The notes under the pieces: generated by a model
Database searches by the model: none
Seen by the model: only the letters and a program-made list of their open reading frames with translations
Told to the model about the DNA's origin: nothing
Part shown: one piece after another, positions 63,168-64,000 of the stretch
Position numbering within the stretch: the first letter of the stretch is position 1
Layout of the letters: every line of letters begins with the position of its first letter
Program-made: the position numbers and the translations under genes
Origin: Paramecium pentaurelia
Taxonomy: Eukaryota > Ciliophora > Oligohymenophorea > Peniculida > Parameciidae
Reading direction: 5' to 3'
DNA: 64,000 nt
NCBI GenBank assembly: GCA_905183005.1
Contig: CAJJDO010000116.1
Location: forward strand, 286,189-350,188

Positions 63168-64000
63168 TCAGGATGAGATTTTGAATAATAATTTCATTTG
63201 CCTCTCAAAAGCAGCATCACCATAAATAACTACTTATGGTATTAAGTATAAATATCTTCTAGCGTAGTAAAATTGTTTAAATAAATAAGGATTAATAATT
63301 GCGAAAATTATTACTAAGGTTGTAATCATAAACAATAAATAAATTATGGATATGATCTAAATAAAACTATTATTTTTACAAATAAACTATCTTATACTAA
63401 TTTAGCCTAAGATAAGAAGTCATCTTTAAAAGCTACATTTACTTTTTTAATTAGTTCTGATAGAATAAATACTCCTTCTAATTCATTGACTGTATTCTCA
63501 GTTTTGTTGAGAAATAAGTTTATTTGTTTTTCATTATTTATACTAGAATATACAAATACTAGAGCTCCTTATAAACCCTTTTAAAGACTTCCTCCTAAAG
63601 TTGAAAAGCATAAATCCTTGCTTTTTGTAATTAAATCTTATGATAACATATCGCATAGATTACTATTACTAAGTTCTTCTAGGTATTAATAAAAGTTATG
63701 ACTAAGTACAAACTCATCCCTAAATATAACTATTAATTTACATTTATATTTAAGACAAATAAAAAGTAAAATTTTAGACTTGTTATAAGCATGTTTCAAC
63801 TTAAATTAATATTTATGATATTTCTTCATCTTTATAAAATGGGTATCTCCATCTATAATAAAGTACCTCTCTCATAGCATATATAGTTGGAATATTGGTT
63901 CCAAGATATGACATTTCTAAATAAAATTCACAAGTTGGTTCATATTTATTCTAATAATTCTTCATTACAAAATATTTTAACAATCCAAAAGATATTAGAA
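63168..64000 (-). CDS. 3' part of a membrane protein, hypothetical (5' end beyond window)
   Basis: The frame enters from the right edge (YEPTCEFYLEMSYLGTNIPT, then MREVLYYRWRYPFYKDEEIS). It continues through LIVIFRDEFVLSHNFYQYLE, DLCFSTLGGSLQKGLQGALV and NELEGVFILSELIKK to a strong membrane helix (IIYLLFMITTLVIIFAIINP) and a basic tail (KQFYYARRYLYLI) ending at the TGA at 63168-63170. A 23-nt intron near 63370-63392 and a 22-nt one (GTTGAA..AAG) near 63780-63800 are needed. It looks like an extracellular domain, one helix and a short cytosolic end. The family is unknown. Confidence 0.5.

Noticed and set aside
1..64000. Multiple in-frame TAA/TAG stops as evidence for wholesale pseudogenes
   Set aside because: The positions fall at conserved Gln sites or tolerated positions in recognisable proteins (ArgRS, ARL2, B9D1, POC5), and only TGA terminates them, which is the ciliate nuclear code.

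Overview
The window reads as a stretch of ciliate macronuclear genome, most likely Paramecium or a close relative. It is extremely A+T rich. Long protein-like frames appear only when TAA and TAG are read as glutamine and TGA is the only stop, so standard-code ORFs show only fragments. Many frames are joined by tiny introns of about 20-30 nt that begin GTA (some GTT) and end mostly TAG, sometimes AAG or CAG. No rRNA, tRNA, CRISPR array, transposon or telomere array was recognised.

Layout. 1-9.6 kb: an ACAD10/11-like phosphotransferase plus acyl-CoA dehydrogenase (cut by the left edge), cytosolic arginyl-tRNA synthetase, an ankyrin-DHHC palmitoyltransferase, a RING-CH membrane protein and two small unknowns. 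10.2-17.1 kb: one very large TRANK1-like SF1 helicase. 17.9-27.1 kb: ARL2, a membrane thioredoxin-domain protein, an alpha-carbonic anhydrase, a Cys-rich GPI-type surface protein, HBS1, and a secreted coiled-coil protein that may be trichocyst matrix-like. 27.4-32 kb: small unknowns and a PI-PLC-X-like phosphodiesterase. 32-40.4 kb: a giant Cys-rich, multi-membrane-span surface protein of about 2,700 residues. 41.7-48.8 kb: casein kinase 1, an unknown, the transition-zone protein B9D1, and a nucleotidyl cyclase carrying a voltage-sensor-like domain. 49-51.4 kb: a probable beta-propeller gene in a 1,072-bp direct duplication split by a single N, best explained as an unmerged contig overlap. 52.5-64 kb: an EF-hand/C2/membrane protein, ARP4, the centriole protein POC5, unknowns, a B-box/kelch protein and the 3' end of a membrane protein.

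Genes lie on both strands with short spacers (14-350 bp is common), and a few AT-rich gaps of 0.8-1.6 kb show no supportable gene. There are no operons. Several products share cellular themes: cilium and basal body (ARL2, B9D1, POC5, and perhaps the cyclase and CK1), the secretory route and cell surface (thioredoxin-like protein, carbonic anhydrase, Cys-rich protein, coiled-coil secreted protein, giant receptor-like protein), and translation (ArgRS, HBS1). All boundaries were worked out by hand. Introns inside the largest genes are incompletely resolved.
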